A DNA stretch of 64,000 nt from positions 186,001-250,000 of the forward strand of contig NZ_JAVHZV010000009.1 of assembly GCF_031119625.1 (NCBI RefSeq). The letters run 5' to 3'. Under the pieces are notes generated by a model. The model did not search any database. It was not told where the DNA came from and was given only the letters and a program-made list of their open reading frames with translations. This document shows, piece after piece, positions 40,778 to 51,381 of this stretch. Made by a program: the position numbers and the translations under genes. How positions within the stretch are numbered: the stretch's first letter is position 1; every line of letters begins with the position of its first letter. The stretch is from Pseudomonas sp. G34. Lineage in GTDB: Bacteria > Pseudomonadota > Gammaproteobacteria > Pseudomonadales > Pseudomonadaceae.

Positions 40778-42160
40778 TCAGATCACCCGCGAAAAGCGCT
40801 GCTGGTTGGTCTCACCCAGGTAGCGGTCGAACAGCATGCACAGCGAGCGCACCAGCAGTCTTCCCGCTGGCAGCACCTCGATGCCGCCCTCTGCCAATTC
40901 GATCAGTCCGTCGCGGTGCATCTGCTGCAGTGCCGGCCAGGTATCGGCGAAGTAGCTGCGAAAGCTGATGGCGAAGCGCTGCTCGATGTCGGCGAAGTCC
41001 AGCTGGAAGTGACAGATCAGCTGCTGGATCACCGCGCGGCGGATCCGGTCATCGTCGTTGCAGCCCAGGCCACGCCCGGTGGCCAGCTGTCCGTTGTTCA
41101 GGCTGCCCTGGTAGGCGGCCAGATCCGAGCTGTTCTGGCAGTACAGGTCACCGACCTGGCTGATCGACGACACGCCCAGGCCGATCAGGTCGCAGTGGCC
41201 GTGGGTGGTATAGCCCTGGAAGTTGCGTTGCAGGCTGCCGTCTTCCTGGGCGCTGGCCAGCTCGTCGTCGGGCAGGGCGAAATGGTCCATGCCGATATAA
41301 CGATAGCCGGCGCTGGCCAGCTGCTCGATGCTGCCCTGCAGCATGGCCAGCTTGTTCGCGGCACTGGGCAGTTGCCCGCTGTCGATACGCCGCTGCGGCA
41401 TGAAGCGCTCCGGCAGGTGGGCGTAGTTGAACAGCGACAGGCGATCGGGCTGCAGGGCGATGACCTGCTGCACGGTGTGGGCGAAATTTTCCGGTGTCTG
41501 CTGCGGCAGGCCGTAGATCAGGTCGATGTTCACCGAGCGAAATTGCAGGGTACGCGCCGCTTCGATGATCGCGCGGGTTTCTTCCAGGCTCTGCAGGCGG
41601 TTGATGGCGCGCTGCACCTTGGGGTCGAGATCCTGCACACCGAGGCTGACGCGGTTGAAGCCCAGCTCACGCAGCAGGCCCATGGTCGACCAGTCCGCCT
41701 CACGGGGGTCGATCTCGATGCTGTAGTCGCCGCTGTCGCCATCGAGCAGGCTGAAATGCTCGCGCAGCTTGCTCATCAGCTGGCGCAGCTCGTCATGGCT
41801 GAGAAAGGTCGGGGTGCCGCCGCCCAGGTGCAGCTGCTCGATGCGCTGACGTTTGTCGACATGCTGGCCGATCAGCGCCATTTCCCGTTCGAGTGCCTGC
41901 AGATACGGCTGAGTGCGCCCGCGATCCTTGGTGATCACCTTGTTGCAGGCGCAGTAGTAGCAGATGTTGGCGCAGAACGGCAGGTGCAGGTACAGCGACA
42001 GCGGGCGCAGCGCGCGGCGACTGGCGCGCAGGGCGTGCAGCAGGTCGAAGGAGCCGACGCCGTCATGGAACTGCACGGCGGTGGGATAAGAGGTGTAGCG
42101 CGGGCCGGCCTGATCGTAGCGGCGGATCAGGTCGGAATCCCACTGGATGGCGTCGAGCAT
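40778..42160 (-). CDS. hemN: Oxygen-independent coproporphyrinogen III dehydrogenase
   Basis: A 460-residue radical-SAM enzyme making protoporphyrinogen IX precursor under low oxygen. The 4Fe-4S SAM cluster cysteines are Cys63, Cys67, Cys70 in FCANICYYCAC (CX3CX2C), with Cys72 next. LGGGTPTFLS and EIDPRE are substrate/SAM motifs. It supplies haem for the nearby cbb3 oxidases. A probable ANR site and -10 region lie upstream. Confidence 0.97.
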   Translation of the reverse strand: MLDAIQWDSDLIRRYDQAGPRYTSYPTAVQFHDGVGSFDLLHALRASRRALRPLSLYLHLPFCANICYYCACNKVITKDRGRTQPYLQALEREMALIGQHVDKRQRIEQLHLGGGTPTFLSHDELRQLMSKLREHFSLLDGDSGDYSIEIDPREADWSTMGLLRELGFNRVSLGVQDLDPKVQRAINRLQSLEETRAIIEAARTLQFRSVNIDLIYGLPQQTPENFAHTVQQVIALQPDRLSLFNYAHLPERFMPQRRIDSGQLPSAANKLAMLQGSIEQLASAGYRYIGMDHFALPDDELASAQEDGSLQRNFQGYTTHGHCDLIGLGVSSISQVGDLYCQNSSDLAAYQGSLNNGQLATGRGLGCNDDDRIRRAVIQQLICHFQLDFADIEQRFAISFRSYFADTWPALQQMHRDGLIELAEGGIEVLPAGRLLVRSLCMLFDRYLGETNQQRFSRVI

Positions 42161-42193
42161 GGCGAGTTCCGCTTCAGCAGTGAATGCTCGGCA

Positions 42194-42199
42194 GTCTAG
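42194..42199 (-). promoter_or_regulatory. -10 element of hemN (candidate)
   Basis: TAGACT on the minus strand. It lies about 31 bp downstream of the centre of the ANR-type site at 42221-42234, the distance expected for a class II activator-dependent promoter. Confidence 0.45.
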
Positions 42200-42220
42200 G
42201 CAACGCAGTGGTGGGGCTTT

Positions 42221-42234
42221 TTGATCTGAGTCAT
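42221..42234 (-). promoter_or_regulatory. ANR/FNR-type site upstream of hemN (candidate)
   Basis: TTGATCTGAGTCAT on the plus strand compares with TTGAT-N4-ATCAA: the left half is perfect, the right half matches 3 of 5. P. aeruginosa hemN is known to be ANR/DNR-activated, and the anr gene is 2 kb away. Confidence 0.5.
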
Positions 42235-42275
42235 GGGGTCGCAGCGGTGGCGCGACCGTTGGGTCTATCAGCTCG

Positions 42276-42346
42276 GTAGCCTGGGTGAGCGCAGCGCAAC
42301 CCGGGAGGCGCTTGCCCTGGGTGTCGCTGCGCTCGACCCAGGCTAC
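42276..42346. repeat. Inverted pair of GTAGCCTGGGT elements
   Basis: GTAGCCTGGGTGAGCGCAGC at the left and GCTGCGCTCGACCCAGGCTA at the right form a long hairpin (71 bp in all) between hemN and the TauE/SafE-like gene. Same family as 31964 and 51309. Confidence 0.85.
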
Positions 42347-42358
42347 AAAAGACGGGCG

Positions 42359-43042
42359 TCAGTGCCCCATCAGCCAGTGCTGGTGCGGCCCGGGCAGCGT
42401 CCACAGGCCGAACAGCATCACCAGCAACCCGCCGGCGACACGCACGCCACGCTTGCGCAGCAGGCCGACCAGGCGCTCGGCCGCCAGCCCGGTGGCCAGC
42501 AGCACCGGCAGGGTGCCGAGGCCGAAGGCGAACATCAGCGCGGCGCTGCGCAGGGCATCACCCTGGCTCGCCGCCCACAGCAGGGTGCTGTACACCAGCC
42601 CACAAGGTAGCCAGCCCCACAGACCGCCGAGAATCATGGCGCGGGGCAGGCTGGTGATCGGCATAAAGCGTCGGGTGATCGGCTGCAGGTGGCGCCAGAG
42701 GCCGCGGCCCAGCGCTTCGATGCGTGTCAGGCCGCTCCACCAGCCGGCCAGATACAGGCCCATGGCGATCAGCAGCAGCCCGGCGATGCTGCGCAGCACG
42801 GTGGCCAGCGGGCCGCTGGCCAGGGCCCAGCCGGCCAGGCCGAGCAGCAGGCCGGCTGCCGTGTAACTGAGAATACGCCCGGCGTTGTAGGCGACCAGCA
42901 GGCGCAGGCGCTGATGGCGTCGCTCGGCTGGAATGGCCAGGCTCAGCGCGCCCATCAGCCCGCCGCACATGCCCAGGCAATGGCCGCCACCGAGCAGGCC
43001 GAGGATCAGCGCGGAGATCAGTTGCGGCAGCAGGTCAGTCAT
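42359..43042 (-). CDS. TauE/SafE-like (DsbD-type) integral membrane protein (PA1547-like)
   Basis: A 227-residue protein with about six membrane helices, HCLGMCGG in the first, WLPCGLVYSTLLWA in the middle. Cys/His/Met-rich motifs in membrane helices suggest copper or thiol-redox handling, as in relatives linked to cbb3 assembly, but this is inference. It overlaps ccoS by 8 nt and so belongs to the ccoGHIS operon. Confidence 0.8.
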   Translation of the reverse strand: MTDLLPQLISALILGLLGGGHCLGMCGGLMGALSLAIPAERRHQRLRLLVAYNAGRILSYTAAGLLLGLAGWALASGPLATVLRSIAGLLLIAMGLYLAGWWSGLTRIEALGRGLWRHLQPITRRFMPITSLPRAMILGGLWGWLPCGLVYSTLLWAASQGDALRSAALMFAFGLGTLPVLLATGLAAERLVGLLRKRGVRVAGGLLVMLFGLWTLPGPHQHWLMGH

Positions 43043-43238
43043 GGTCTTTGCCGGCGGGCTCGTGCTTGGCCTGTTTCACCGCCGCCTGATGGCGCGGGTC
43101 GTCGTCATCGAAGAGGATGCGGTGCGCCGGGCTGTCGAGGTCGTCGTACTGGCCGCTGTCCACCGCCCAGAAGAACAGCCACACGGCGAAGGCGACCAGC
43201 AGCAGGGCAACGGGAATCAGGATATACAGGGCGGTCAT
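43035..43238 (-). CDS. ccoS: cbb3 oxidase maturation protein CcoS
   Basis: A 67-residue protein with one N-terminal membrane helix (about 3-27) and an acidic tail (RILFDDDDPRHQ). CcoS is needed for haem and copper cofactor insertion into cbb3 oxidase. The ATG overlaps the ccoI stop by 4 nt. Confidence 0.93.
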   Translation of the reverse strand: MTALYILIPVALLLVAFAVWLFFWAVDSGQYDDLDSPAHRILFDDDDPRHQAAVKQAKHEPAGKDHD

Positions 43239-45676
43239 GGTGCTTTCCCCAGGCGCAGTGCGTTGAGTACCACCAACAATGAGCTGAGCGACATGCCCAA
43301 CGCAGCCCAGATCGGGGTGATCCAGCCCAGGGCGGCGAAGGGCAGCACCAGGCCATTGTACAGCCCGGCCCAGGCCAGGTTCTCGATGATGATGGTGCGG
43401 GTGCGACGCGCCAGGCCCAAGGCATCGACCAGGCTGGTGAGGCGGTTGGAGAGCAATACGGCATCGGCGCTGGTCTTCGCCAGGTCGGAGGCCGAGCCCA
43501 TGGCCACGCTGATATCGGCACCAGCGAGTACCGGCACGTCGTTGACGCCGTCACCGAGCATCAGCACGCGGCGGCCTCGCGCCTGCAGGTCGCGCAGGAT
43601 GGCCAGCTTGGCATCCGGGGGCAGCCCGCCGCGGGCCTGCTCGATACCCAGCTGGCGGGCCACCTCGCCGACCATGGGCGAGCTGTCGCCGCTGAGCAGC
43701 AGGATCTGCCAGCCACGCCCGCGCGCCGCCTCGACCAGGGCCGGCGCATCGTCACGCAGGCGGTCGTCGAGTACGAACCAGGCCAGCGGCCCTTGTTCGT
43801 CACCGAGCAGCAACCATTGGCCCTGTTCGCCGGAGAGGGTGGGCGCAGGGCAGCCGCTCAGCGCGCTGACGAACCCGGCCTGGCCGATACGCAGGCGACG
43901 CCCCTCGACCACAGCTTCAAGGCCCAGGCCCGGCACGTTCTGCAGCGCCTCGACCCGCGCCGTGGCGCGACCGAAGGCGCGGGCGATCGGGTGTTCCGAC
44001 TGGCTTTCCAGCGCGGCGGCCAGGGCCAGGCAGGTATCGCCATCCAGTGCGCCGAGCGGGTGCACGGCGCGCAGGGTCAGGCGGCCTTCGGTGAGGGTGC
44101 CGGTCTTGTCGACGATCAGCGTGTCGATCTGCTCCAGGCCTTCGAGCACGTGGCCGCGGGTCAGCAGCATGCCGAGCTTGTGCAGGGTGCCGGTGGCGGT
44201 GGTCAGGGCGGTGGGCGTGGCCAGGGCGAGGGCGCAGGGGCAGGTGGCGACGAGCAGGGCGAGCACCACCCAGAATGCCCGCGAGGCATCGAGCTGCCAC
44301 CACACCAGGCCGACGATGGCCGCCACCACCAGCACGATCAGCAGGAACCACTGCGCCACCCGGTCGGCGATCTCGGCCAGGCGCGGCTTCTCGCCCTGCG
44401 CCCGCTCCAGCAGACGGACGATGGCCGACAGCCGGGTAGCGTCGCCCAGCGCCTGCACCTCGACGGTCAGCGGCCCTTCGACATTGAGGGTACCCGCGGT
44501 CACGCCATCGCCGACCGTGCGGGGTTGTGGCAGGTATTCGCCGGTGAGCAGCGACTCATCGACGCTGGACTGTCCAGCCAGCACCTGGCCGTCGGCCGGC
44601 AGCAGCGCACCGGGCGGCACCAGCACGCTGTCGCCGACGCGCAGCTCACTGAGCAGGATGCGCTGGCTGTGGCCCCACTTATCCAGGCGCAGGCACGAGG
44701 CCGGCAGCAACTTGACCAGTTGCGCGGTGGCAGCGGCGGTGCGTTCCCGGGCGCGGCGCTCCAGGTAGCGACCGCTGAGCAGGAACAGGGCGAACATGCC
44801 CACGGCATCGAAATACAGCTCGCCATGCCCGCTGACCGTCGACCAGATGCCTGCTCCATAGGCGCCGCCGATGGCCAGTGATACCGATACGTCCATGCTC
44901 AGGTGGCGGGTGCGCAGGTCACGCAGGGCACCGCGAAAGAACTGGCCGCAGCAGTAGAAGACGATGGGCGTGGTGAGAAACAGGCTGACCCAGCGCAGGA
45001 TGCTGTCCAGCTCCGGGCTCAGGTCGACGTTGAACTCCGGCCAGGTGGCCATGCTGGCCATCATCACCTGCATCCACAGCAGCCCGGCCACACCCAGCTG
45101 GCGCATGGCGCGGCGGTTTTCCCGGGTCAGTTGCTCGGCGGCGGCATCCGCCTGCCAGGGGTGGGCGGCGTAGCCGATGCGGCGCACCTCGCCGAGCAGC
45201 CCGCTCAGGGGAAGGACGCTGGCGTTCCAGCGTACCCGCAGGCGATGGTTGGACAGGTTCAGGTGCGCCTCGGCCACGCCGGGCAGGGCATTGAGGTGTT
45301 TCTCGATCAGCCAGCCACAGGCCGCGCAGCTGATGCCCTCGATCAGCAGGCTGGTTTCGCTCGACTCGCCCTGCTGTTCGACGAAGGGCTGCTGCACGTC
45401 GCGGCGGTCATACAGGGCCAGCTCGTCGGGCAGCGCCTGGGGCAACTGTTGGGGGTTGTTGGCCGTTTCGCTGCGGTGGCTGTAGTAGTGCTCCAGGCCA
45501 CTCTGCACGATGGTTTCGGCCACCGCCTGGCAGCCCGGGCAGCACAGCGCGCGCGATTGGCCCAGCACCACGGCCGTGAAGCGGCTGCCCGCCGGGACTG
45601 GCAGGCCGCAGTGGTAGCAAGGTGCCGGGCTGCTGCGCTCGAGTGGCGCGCCGGTGGCAAGCGAGGTGTCGATCAG
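43235..45676 (-). CDS. ccoI: Copper-exporting P1B-ATPase CcoI (CTG start proposed)
   Basis: An 813-residue copper ATPase that delivers Cu to cbb3 oxidase. Domains in order: a Cys-rich head [11 protein letters not shown] (about 20-30) and CCPGCQA, a heavy-metal domain with [14 protein letters not shown], membrane helices with [12 protein letters not shown] (CPC copper site), phosphorylation DKTGTLTEG, and [11 protein letters not shown]. The family-conserved CYHCG head is in frame but upstream of the first GTG (45571); no ATG, GTG or TTG exists there. The CTG at 45674-45676, overlapping the ccoH stop as CTGA and 7 nt behind GGGG, is the best start. Minimal assured protein starts at 45571 (778 aa). 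Confidence 0.9.
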   Translation of the reverse strand: MIDTSLATGAPLERSSPAPCYHCGLPVPAGSRFTAVVLGQSRALCCPGCQAVAETIVQSGLEHYYSHRSETANNPQQLPQALPDELALYDRRDVQQPFVEQQGESSETSLLIEGISCAACGWLIEKHLNALPGVAEAHLNLSNHRLRVRWNASVLPLSGLLGEVRRIGYAAHPWQADAAAEQLTRENRRAMRQLGVAGLLWMQVMMASMATWPEFNVDLSPELDSILRWVSLFLTTPIVFYCCGQFFRGALRDLRTRHLSMDVSVSLAIGGAYGAGIWSTVSGHGELYFDAVGMFALFLLSGRYLERRARERTAAATAQLVKLLPASCLRLDKWGHSQRILLSELRVGDSVLVPPGALLPADGQVLAGQSSVDESLLTGEYLPQPRTVGDGVTAGTLNVEGPLTVEVQALGDATRLSAIVRLLERAQGEKPRLAEIADRVAQWFLLIVLVVAAIVGLVWWQLDASRAFWVVLALLVATCPCALALATPTALTTATGTLHKLGMLLTRGHVLEGLEQIDTLIVDKTGTLTEGRLTLRAVHPLGALDGDTCLALAAALESQSEHPIARAFGRATARVEALQNVPGLGLEAVVEGRRLRIGQAGFVSALSGCPAPTLSGEQGQWLLLGDEQGPLAWFVLDDRLRDDAPALVEAARGRGWQILLLSGDSSPMVGEVARQLGIEQARGGLPPDAKLAILRDLQARGRRVLMLGDGVNDVPVLAGADISVAMGSASDLAKTSADAVLLSNRLTSLVDALGLARRTRTIIIENLAWAGLYNGLVLPFAALGWITPIWAALGMSLSSLLVVLNALRLGKAP

Positions 45677-46179
45677 CGTTGATCCCCGAGTTGAATGCGC
45701 TTGCCGGGTTGCAGGGTTTCTTCCTCGAACAGGCGCCAGTCCTGGCCGCCTTCCTGGCCGATCAGCTCGACGAAGCGCCGGCCTTGCACGCTGTCCTGCA
45801 GGTTGCCGCGGTACAGGCCCTGGCCTTGCTGCTGCAGCACCACGCGGCGATCGCGCTCCGGCTGGGTCGGCGACACCAGGCTGAGCACCAGTTGTGCGGG
45901 CGCGCTGGCACCATGCAGTTGCAGCTCGGCGATGCCGCGTTCGTCATCCAGATCCAGCGTCGCCTGCAGCTTCAGGCGCAGCGCCAGGTTCTCGCGCTCC
46001 AGGGACTGGTTGATGCCCTTGCCGACGTCGTAATAGTCGTCGGAGATCAGCCCCGGCGGGTTGCGTGTGGCGATGGTCAGCAGGGTCAGCCCCTGGATCA
46101 CCGAGTAGCCGAGCAGGGCGATCAGGAACCAGGGCCAGAACTGCTTGTACCAGGGGGCGGGTTGGAGGTCTTCGTTCAT
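45673..46179 (-). CDS. ccoH: cbb3 assembly protein CcoH (FixH family)
   Basis: A 168-residue protein with one N-terminal membrane helix (about 12-35, [19 protein letters not shown]) and a periplasmic domain ([14 protein letters not shown]). FixH/CcoH binds the oxidase and helps its assembly. 5' neighbour ccoG is separated by 105 nt containing the repeat at 46200. Confidence 0.93.
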   Translation of the reverse strand: MNEDLQPAPWYKQFWPWFLIALLGYSVIQGLTLLTIATRNPPGLISDDYYDVGKGINQSLERENLALRLKLQATLDLDDERGIAELQLHGASAPAQLVLSLVSPTQPERDRRVVLQQQGQGLYRGNLQDSVQGRRFVELIGQEGGQDWRLFEEETLQPGKRIQLGDQR

Positions 46180-46199
46180 GGTTGGCCTGCTCTTTCATT

Positions 46200-46258
46200 C
46201 GATTTGGTGGGCTGAAGCCCACCCTACAGTTGTAACTCGGTAGGGTGGGCCGGGCAGC
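46200..46258. repeat. GTAGGGTGGGCTTCAGCCCACC repeat, copy 2, and remnant
   Basis: CGATTTGGTGGGCTGAAGCC then CACCCTACAG (46200-46229) is the exact inverse of the 30 bases at 5059-5088. A half element GGTAGGGTGGGCC follows at 46239. Confidence 0.8.
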
Positions 46259-46284
46259 GATCCGCGAAGCCCAGCGGCCTTCGT

Positions 46285-47688
46285 CTATCTCACGCTCGGG
46301 CCGATAAAGCGGCTGCTGGCGTCGTTGTGGATGCTGGCGTCGTCGGTGGCGCGGATATGGAAGGTGATCTCGTTGGTGCTCGAGGGCAGCTTCTCGGCAT
46401 CGATGGACAGCTCCACCGGGATCGCCAGCACCTCGCCGGCCAGCGCGCGCACTTCGCGGCGGCCTTCGTAGACCAGGCCGTCCAGGCCGTCGGCGTCGAT
46501 GCGGTAGACGACGTCCTGCTGGGCCTTGTTCATGATCTTCAGGGTGTAGACGTTCTCGATCCGGCCCAGCTCGTTCTCGCGGTAGAGTACCCGATCCTTG
46601 AGCACGTCCAGCTCGACCAGCGGGCGGTTGCTCACCGCCCAGGCGAACACCGCCAGCATGGCCAGCAGGGCGATGGCGTAGCCGATCAGCCGGGGGCGCA
46701 GCAGGCGGGTCTGCTGCCCCGAGAGGTTGTGTTCGGTGGTGTAGCTGATCAGCCCGCGCGGATAGTTCATCTTGTCCATGATCGCGTCGCAGGCGTCGAT
46801 GCACGCGGCGCAGCCGATGCATTCGATCTGCAGGCCGTCGCGGATGTCGATGCCGGTCGGGCACACCTGCACGCACAGGGTGCAGTCGATGCAATCGCCC
46901 AGGCCCTGGGCCTGGTAGTCGGCGCTTTTCTTGCGTGGGCCGCGGGCTTCGCCACGGCGCGGGTCATAGGAAACGATCAGGGTGTCCTGGTCGAACATCA
47001 CGCTCTGGAAGCGCGCATAGGGGCACATGTGGATGCACACCTGCTCGCGCAGCCAGCCGGCATTGCCGTAGGTGGCGAGGGTGAAGAAGGCGATCCAGAA
47101 CAGCGCCCAGCCGCTGGCCTCGAAGGTGACCAGCTCGGCGAGCAGCTCGCGGATCGGCGCGAAGTAGCCTACGAAGGTCAGTGCGGTGGCCAGGGAAACG
47201 CCCAGCCAGATGCTGTGCTTGGCGAAGCGGCGAACGAATTTGTTGGCACTCATCGGCGCCTTTTCCAGCTTCATGCGCTGGTTGCGGTCGCCCTCGGTGA
47301 CCTTCTCCGCCCACATGAAGATCCAGGTGAACACGCTCTGCGGGCAGGTGTAGCCGCACCATACCCGGCCGGCGAACACGGTGATGAAGAACAGCCCGAA
47401 GGCAGCGATGATCAACAGCGCCGAAAGCAGCACGAAATCCTGGGGCCAGTAGGTGGCGCCGAAGATGTGGAACTTGCGCTCCGGCAGGTTCCACCACACC
47501 GCCTGGTGGCCGTTCCAGTTCAGCCACACGGTGCCGAAGTAGAGGATGAACAACAGGGCCCCGCCAGCACGCCGCAGGTTGCGGTAGAAACCGCTGAACG
47601 CGCGGGTGTGGATCTTCTCGCGACTGGCATAGAGGTCGATGGTCTCGCTAGGCGGCGTGACGTTCTTGACGGGAATCTGTTGGCTCAT
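46285..47688 (-). CDS. ccoG: Cytochrome c oxidase accessory protein CcoG (FixG)
   Basis: A 467-residue inner-membrane protein with about five helices, a NapH-like CGYTCPQSVFTW motif and two 4Fe-4S ferredoxin sites in CIDCTLCVQVCPTGID and CIGCAACIDACDAI, plus a C-terminal Ig-like domain. It reduces or handles copper during cbb3 assembly. It follows ccoP1 after a 180-nt gap. Confidence 0.95.
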   Translation of the reverse strand: MSQQIPVKNVTPPSETIDLYASREKIHTRAFSGFYRNLRRAGGALLFILYFGTVWLNWNGHQAVWWNLPERKFHIFGATYWPQDFVLLSALLIIAAFGLFFITVFAGRVWCGYTCPQSVFTWIFMWAEKVTEGDRNQRMKLEKAPMSANKFVRRFAKHSIWLGVSLATALTFVGYFAPIRELLAELVTFEASGWALFWIAFFTLATYGNAGWLREQVCIHMCPYARFQSVMFDQDTLIVSYDPRRGEARGPRKKSADYQAQGLGDCIDCTLCVQVCPTGIDIRDGLQIECIGCAACIDACDAIMDKMNYPRGLISYTTEHNLSGQQTRLLRPRLIGYAIALLAMLAVFAWAVSNRPLVELDVLKDRVLYRENELGRIENVYTLKIMNKAQQDVVYRIDADGLDGLVYEGRREVRALAGEVLAIPVELSIDAEKLPSSTNEITFHIRATDDASIHNDASSRFIGPSVR

Positions 47689-47868
47689 CGAGGGCTACCA
47701 CAACGGTTGGTCGGGCCTGCCGCGACCGATACGTGCCGGTCGCGATCATTCGCTGCGCCGATGGTACGCCGCCGTGCCGGATCGGGCTTGCGGCTACCCG
47801 TCGCAGGGTAGGTGCAGGGCCATGCTAGGCCCGGCATGGCGAAGCCGTCCTGACCCAGGTCAGTGCAC

Positions 47869-48816
47869 TCAATCTTTCTCCCGGTTTTCCGGCGGCGCTG
47901 GGGCCTTTTCCCGCTGCGACAGGCTGTACACGTAAGCCGCCAGCAGGTGCACCTTGTCGTTGCCGAGAAACTCCGCCTGCGCCGGCATCTGGCCGCTGCG
48001 CCCGAAGCGAATGGTCTGCTGCACCTGGGCGAAGCTGGAACCGTACAGCCATACCTTGTCGGTCAGGTTCGGCGCGCCGAGCACCTGCATCCCCTTGCCA
48101 TCGGGGCCGTGGCACATGGCGCAGTTGCTGGCGTAAAGCTGTTTGCCCTGGTTCATATCCACGGCTATGTCCGCTGGGTTTTCGAGGCCCGAGAGGCTGC
48201 GCACGTAGCCGGTCACGTCGCGTACGCCGTCGTCGCCGAGAATGGCCTGCCAGGCCGGCATCGCGCCCTGGCGGCCCTGCATGATGGAGGTCTTGATGGT
48301 TTCGGGGGCGCCGCCGTACAGCCAGTCATCATCGGTCAGGTTGGGGAAACCGAAGGCGCCCTTGGCATCGGCGCCGTGGCACACCGCGCAATTGTTGGCG
48401 AACAGGCGGCCGCCGATTTTCAGCGCCTGTTCGTCTTTGGCCAGCTCGCCAAGGGGCGTGGCCGCGTAGCCGGCGAACAGCGGCCCGTAGCGTGCGTCGG
48501 CGGCGGCCATTTCGCGCTGCCATTGGCCGACCTGGGTCCAGCCCCCGTCATAACCCGGCAGCAGGCCCTTGAAGTTGCCCAGCCCGGGGTAGAGCAGCAG
48601 GTAGCCGAAGGCGAATGCCAGGGTGCCGAGAAACAGCAGGAACCACCAGCGCGGCAGCGGATTGTCATATTCCTCGATGCCGTCGAAGCTGTGCCCGGTG
48701 GTTTGCTCGCTGTCCTCCGGGCGCTGGCCCTTGCGGGTGGCGATCAGCAGCCAGGTCAGGCCCAGCAGCGTGCCGAGGGTGGCCAGGGCGATGAACAGGC
48801 TCCAGAAGGTGCTCAC
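47869..48816 (-). CDS. ccoP1: cbb3 oxidase subunit CcoP, copy 1
   Basis: A 315-residue membrane-anchored dihaem cytochrome c. N-terminal membrane helices (about 3-25 and 55-80), then two haem sites CAVCHG (NNCAVCHG) and CAMCHG (SNCAMCHG). It passes electrons to CcoN. Overlaps ccoQ1 by 4 nt. Sequence is clearly paralogous to the CcoP at 51382. Confidence 0.96.
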   Translation of the reverse strand: MSTFWSLFIALATLGTLLGLTWLLIATRKGQRPEDSEQTTGHSFDGIEEYDNPLPRWWFLLFLGTLAFAFGYLLLYPGLGNFKGLLPGYDGGWTQVGQWQREMAAADARYGPLFAGYAATPLGELAKDEQALKIGGRLFANNCAVCHGADAKGAFGFPNLTDDDWLYGGAPETIKTSIMQGRQGAMPAWQAILGDDGVRDVTGYVRSLSGLENPADIAVDMNQGKQLYASNCAMCHGPDGKGMQVLGAPNLTDKVWLYGSSFAQVQQTIRFGRSGQMPAQAEFLGNDKVHLLAAYVYSLSQREKAPAPPENREKD

Positions 48817-49013
48817 GGTTTATCGTCCCCAGCCTTCTCGTCACGCGGGCTGGCGCTATCCGCTTCGTCGGCGAAGGGCAGGTTGGCCGCTTCGTCGAAG
48901 CTGGATTTGCGCTTGTTGCTGTAGGCCCAGAGCACCACGGCGACGAAGGCGATGAACACCACCGCGGTGCCGATGCCGCGGATGGTGCCGATGTCGGTCA
49001 AAAAGGCTGGCAT
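48813..49013 (-). CDS. ccoQ1: cbb3 oxidase subunit CcoQ, copy 1
   Basis: A 66-residue single-helix protein (about 10-32, [20 protein letters not shown]) with an acidic soluble tail ([12 protein letters not shown]). Stabilises the oxidase. Lies 4 nt behind ccoO1. Confidence 0.9.
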   Translation of the reverse strand: MPAFLTDIGTIRGIGTAVVFIAFVAVVLWAYSNKRKSSFDEAANLPFADEADSASPRDEKAGDDKP

Positions 49014-49017
49014 GGTG

Positions 49018-49626
49018 TCACCGCTTGTTGTGGATCGCGGTGCCGAGCACCTGCAGGTAGGCGATCAGTGCATCCAGCTCGCTCTTGCCTTCTACAGCTT
49101 CACGGGCTCCCGCGATCTCGTCGTCGCTGTAGGGAACGCCGAAACCCTGCATCACCCTGAGCTTCTCGGCGCTGAGGGCGCCGTCGAGTTTGCGCTCGGC
49201 CAGCCAGGGGTAAGCGGGCATCTTCGACTCCGGCACCAGGTCGCGCGGGTTGATCAGGTGCACGCGGTGCCACTCGTCCGGGTAGCGCCCGCCGATCCGC
49301 GCCAGGTCCGGGCCGGTGCGCTTGGAGCCCCACAGGAAGGGGTGATCCCACACGCTTTCACCCGCCACCGAATAATGGCCGTAGCGCTCGGTCTCGGCGC
49401 GGAACGGGCGGATCATCTGCGAATGGCAGCCCACGCAGCCTTCGCGGATATAGATGTCGCGGCCCTCGAGCTGCAGCGCGGTGTAGGGCTGCATGCCGGC
49501 CACCGGCTCGTTGACCACATCCTGGAAGAACAGCGGCACGATCTGGGTGAGGCCGCCGATGCTCACGGCGATGACCATCAGCAGGGTCATCAGGCCGAGG
49601 TTCTTTTCGATCAGGTCGTGCTTCAT
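49018..49626 (-). CDS. ccoO1: cbb3 oxidase subunit CcoO, copy 1
   Basis: A 202-residue membrane-anchored monohaem cytochrome c: N-terminal helix (about 12-32), haem motif [14 protein letters not shown] with the axial Met in the C-terminal part ([11 protein letters not shown]). Starts within the last bases of ccoN1. Confidence 0.96.
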   Translation of the reverse strand: MKHDLIEKNLGLMTLLMVIAVSIGGLTQIVPLFFQDVVNEPVAGMQPYTALQLEGRDIYIREGCVGCHSQMIRPFRAETERYGHYSVAGESVWDHPFLWGSKRTGPDLARIGGRYPDEWHRVHLINPRDLVPESKMPAYPWLAERKLDGALSAEKLRVMQGFGVPYSDDEIAGAREAVEGKSELDALIAYLQVLGTAIHNKR

Positions 49627-51077
49627 CGGCCGGCCTCCCCAGGTTGCGTCACGGGGATCCGCGCGTTGGCCTCATAGTCGGCCGGCTGGGCGGCGCGAAT
49701 GGTGCGCCAGGTGTTCCAGGCCATCAGCAGCATGCCGGCGAAGAAGATTGCGCCGCCGATCATGCGCACCACGTAGCCCCAATGGCTGGCCGCTACCGAC
49801 TCGATAAAGGAATAGGTGAGCGTGCCGTCCTCATGCACCGCACGCCACATCAGGCCCTGGGTGATGCCGTTGACCCACATGGCGACGATGTACAGCACGG
49901 TGCCGATGGTGGCGAGCCAGAAGTGCAGGTGGATCGCCGCCAGGCTGTGCATCTGCTCGCGGCCGAACACCCGGGGGATCAGGTGATACAGCGCGCCGAA
50001 GGTGATCATCGCCACCCAGCCCAGGGCGCCGGCGTGCACGTGGCCGATGGTCCAGTCGGTGTAGTGCGACAGCGCATTGACGGTCTTGATGGCCATCATC
50101 GGCCCCTCGAAGGTCGACATGCCGTAGAACGCCAGGGACACCACCAGAAAGCGCAGGATCGGGTCGGTGCGCAACTTATGCCAGGCGCCGGAGAGGGTCA
50201 TCATGCCGTTGATCATGCCGCCCCAGCTCGGCGCCAGGAGGATGATCGACATCACCATGCCCAGGCTCTGCGCCCAGTCCGGCAGGGCGGTGTAGTGCAG
50301 GTGGTGCGGGCCGGCCCAGATGTACAGGGTGATCAGCGCCCAGAAGTGCACGATCGACAGCCGGTACGAGTAGATCGGCCGGTTGGCCTGCTTGGGCACG
50401 AAGTAATACATCATTCCCAGGAAACCGGTGGTCAGGAAGAAGCCTACGGCGTTGTGGCCGTACCACCACTGGATCATCGCGTCCGTGGCGCCGGCATACA
50501 CGGAGTAGGACTTGAAGGGGCTCACCGGCACGGCGGCGCTGTTGACCAGGTGCAGCATGCCGGTGACCAGGATGAACGCGCCGAAGAACCAGTTGGCCAC
50601 GTAGATATGCCGGGTACGGCGCTTGAACAGGGTGCCGAAGAACACGCCGATATAGGCGAACCAGACGATGCCCAGCAGGATGTCGATCGGCCATTCCAGC
50701 TCGGCGTATTCCTTGCTGCTGGTGTAGCCCAGCGGCAGGCTGATCACCGCGGCGACGATCACCGCCTGCCAGCCCCAGAAGGTGAAGGCTGCCAGGCGGT
50801 CGGAGACCAGCCGCACCTGGCAGGTGCGCTGCACCACGTAATAGCTGGTGGCGAACAGCGCGCAACCGCCGAAGGCGAAGATCACCGCATTGGTATGCAG
50901 CGGGCGCAGGCGGCCGAAGCTGGTCCAGGGCAGGTCTAGATTCAACTGCGGCCACACCAGCTGCGCGGCGATGAACACCCCCAAGGCCATGCCCACCACG
51001 CCCCAGACCACGGTCATCACCGCGAACTGGCGCACCACCTTGTAGTTGTAGGCAGCCGGGCTGCTTGCTGGGCTCAT
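49623..51077 (-). CDS. ccoN1: cbb3 oxidase catalytic subunit CcoN, copy 1
   Basis: A 484-residue 12-helix haem-copper oxidase subunit. Haem and CuB His ligands lie in [40 protein letters not shown] and [13 protein letters not shown]; the cross-linked Tyr is in the family position after the HH pair. Reduces O2 to water and pumps protons. Start ATG at 51077. This operon directly precedes ccoGHIS, the position of cbb3-1 in PAO1. Confidence 0.97.
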   Translation of the reverse strand: MSPASSPAAYNYKVVRQFAVMTVVWGVVGMALGVFIAAQLVWPQLNLDLPWTSFGRLRPLHTNAVIFAFGGCALFATSYYVVQRTCQVRLVSDRLAAFTFWGWQAVIVAAVISLPLGYTSSKEYAELEWPIDILLGIVWFAYIGVFFGTLFKRRTRHIYVANWFFGAFILVTGMLHLVNSAAVPVSPFKSYSVYAGATDAMIQWWYGHNAVGFFLTTGFLGMMYYFVPKQANRPIYSYRLSIVHFWALITLYIWAGPHHLHYTALPDWAQSLGMVMSIILLAPSWGGMINGMMTLSGAWHKLRTDPILRFLVVSLAFYGMSTFEGPMMAIKTVNALSHYTDWTIGHVHAGALGWVAMITFGALYHLIPRVFGREQMHSLAAIHLHFWLATIGTVLYIVAMWVNGITQGLMWRAVHEDGTLTYSFIESVAASHWGYVVRMIGGAIFFAGMLLMAWNTWRTIRAAQPADYEANARIPVTQPGEAGR

Positions 51078-51136
51078 GCTGGGTTCCACGCTGGGCTGGG
51101 CGCTGCCGCGGGGCGACAGGCATTTCAGGCGGCGCG

Positions 51137-51165
51137 AGTATCCCCGACCGGCAAGGGCGGTGCAA
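51137..51165 (-). promoter_or_regulatory. Sigma-70 promoter candidate of ccoN1
   Basis: On the minus strand: TTGCAC, 17 bp, GATACT (each 4 of 6 to consensus), starting transcription about 53 bp before the ATG. No ANR site (TTGAT-N4-ATCAA) is seen nearby, in agreement with the known constitutive cbb3-1 pattern. Confidence 0.5.
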
Positions 51166-51257
51166 TGCGTGGGAAATGTGGTGCAAGGGTTCCGCCAGCT
51201 ATCACAAGTGGCGTTGCGGCGGTGCTTGGGCGAGCGGGGAAGGATTGGGGATGGGTT

Positions 51258-51376
51258 CCCGGGTTTAGCTGCGCTCAACGCCAGGCTATGGAATTGACGA
51301 TGGGACTTGTAGCCTGGGTAGAGCGAAGCGAAACCCGGGATTACCCCTGGGTATCGCTGCGCTCAACGCCAGGCTA
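51258..51376. repeat. GTAGCCTGGGT-family elements upstream of ccoN1
   Basis: One element at 51258-51289 (GCTGCGCTCAACGCCAGGCT) and an inverted pair at 51309-51376 (GTAGCCTGGGTAGAGCGAAG / CGCTGCGCTCAACGCCAGGC). They lie directly behind the ccoP2 stop and may end its transcript. Confidence 0.8.
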
Positions 51377-51381
51377 CATGG

